Positions 63,346 through 64,000 of a DNA stretch of 64,000 bases are shown piece after piece; position 1 is the first letter of the stretch; each line of letters starts with the position of its first letter. The position numbers and the translations under genes are program-made. The notes below the pieces were generated by a model. It was not told the origin of the DNA, ran no database searches, and was given only the letters and a program-made list of their open reading frames with translations. Source of the stretch: Epiperipatus broadwayi (taxonomy: Eukaryota; Onychophora; Udeonychophora; Euonychophora; Peripatidae); NCBI GenBank assembly GCA_028023455.1, contig JAQFVV010013398.1, positions 1 through 64,000 on the forward strand, written 5' to 3'.

Positions 63346-64000
63346 AGTATTAGGGATGGGAATGATTGAATATTCCCACAAGTATATTAGAGATGCACGC
63401 AAGTATTTGAATTTTAAAACAAAGGACTAATGAAGAATGGAATGGTGATGATTGAAATACTATGATGAATTTAGAAAATGATAAAATTGAAAAGGAAATA
63501 CAAAATATCAAGCAATAAAATTTATTAATAGTTTTTTAAATTTTGCTATAAAAGGTAGAAACCTGATTGTTAAAATAGAGAACTTATAAAATTAGGGATT
63601 TGAAATTTTTTGGGTATAAATAACTAATTTAAAAGGAAGATGTTCATGTTTTTCTTCATTTAAATTATCTGATACTGATATCGAGTATATTCAAACATCA
63701 AGATGATGCTTTTATTGGGAATCCTGCAAAAAGAGAACATTTAATAATTTTTGCAGAAAATATTTATATTATTTGCTTGAGTTTAGATAGATGTAAGTTT
63801 TGAGATCTCAAAACTTTATTTGTATCGATGAAAATGTATTAAACAAGATAGTAATCATAATAACAATTTTAACAGTGCAGATTAAAACGTTTGGCAGCAG
63901 AGATTTATTCTAATCGAGCTTTCCATCTACAAAAACATAGAATTTATTGTATTATTCTTAAACGGCGGACAATATACTTCATCACTTATTGTTGCTACTA
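63346..64000. other. AT-rich stretch at the window edge
   Basis: No gene or element boundary is seen. The Gypsy remnant does not recognisably continue into it. Confidence 0.45.

Overview
The window is AT-rich, intron- and repeat-dominated animal DNA with no bacterial-style gene packing. Most of the recognisable coding sequence belongs to retroelements: RTE-type LINEs, Penelope-like elements (PLEs) with GIY-YIG endonuclease, and Ty3/Gypsy LTR elements. Long (TA)n, (TATC)n and (TA)n(GA)n microsatellites and tRNA-derived repeats are also present. This mix would fit a large mollusc genome, perhaps a cephalopod, but that placement is a guess; only 'metazoan' is well supported.

Layout. 1-5 kb: a 5'-truncated RTE LINE that ends in a (TATC)n array, then a lone exon that looks like the QVVAG exon of a cystatin. 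7.7-12.3 kb: a DNA transposon with long inverted ends and a perfect 8-bp target duplication. It contains a 403-bp tandem repeat, the second unit of which is split by a 2.1-kb LTR-like insertion; a pogo/Tigger-like MITE follows immediately. 13.1-13.9 kb: two head-to-head copies of a PLE 3' end. 17.9-21 kb: a tRNA-like sequence, a second RTE fragment, a tandem repeat carrying hammerhead-ribozyme-like motifs, and a PLE with RT and GIY-YIG domains. 23-24 kb: another PLE RT fragment. 24.9-30.8 kb: two diverged copies of a 1.7-kb repeat flanking a second MITE copy. 33.6-35 kb: a decayed PLE on the minus strand. 35.5-37.4 kb: a signal-peptide exon with a splice donor, and a cysteine-containing decayed frame downstream. 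38.8-40.6 kb: a decayed LTR-element relic with an aspartic protease motif. 42.3-50.3 kb: a full-length but inactivated Ty3/Gypsy element with 1.6-1.7-kb LTRs. 61.0-63.3 kb: a second, decayed Gypsy element on the minus strand.

How the parts relate. No host gene is complete. Host candidates are the cystatin-like exon (3654-3740) and the secreted-protein first exon (35532-35586). The rest is a layered record of insertions. Three LTR elements sit in (TA)n tracts, a PLE lies beside hammerhead-bearing repeats, and nested insertions allow relative dating. The most interesting signals are the hammerhead-like tandem repeat next to the PLE, the shared (TA)n target preference, the nested transposon with intact target duplication, and a small splice-donor-ended reading frame kept in both LTRs of the full Gypsy element.

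All translations, alignments and folds were done by eye; percent identities are rough and no database was consulted.
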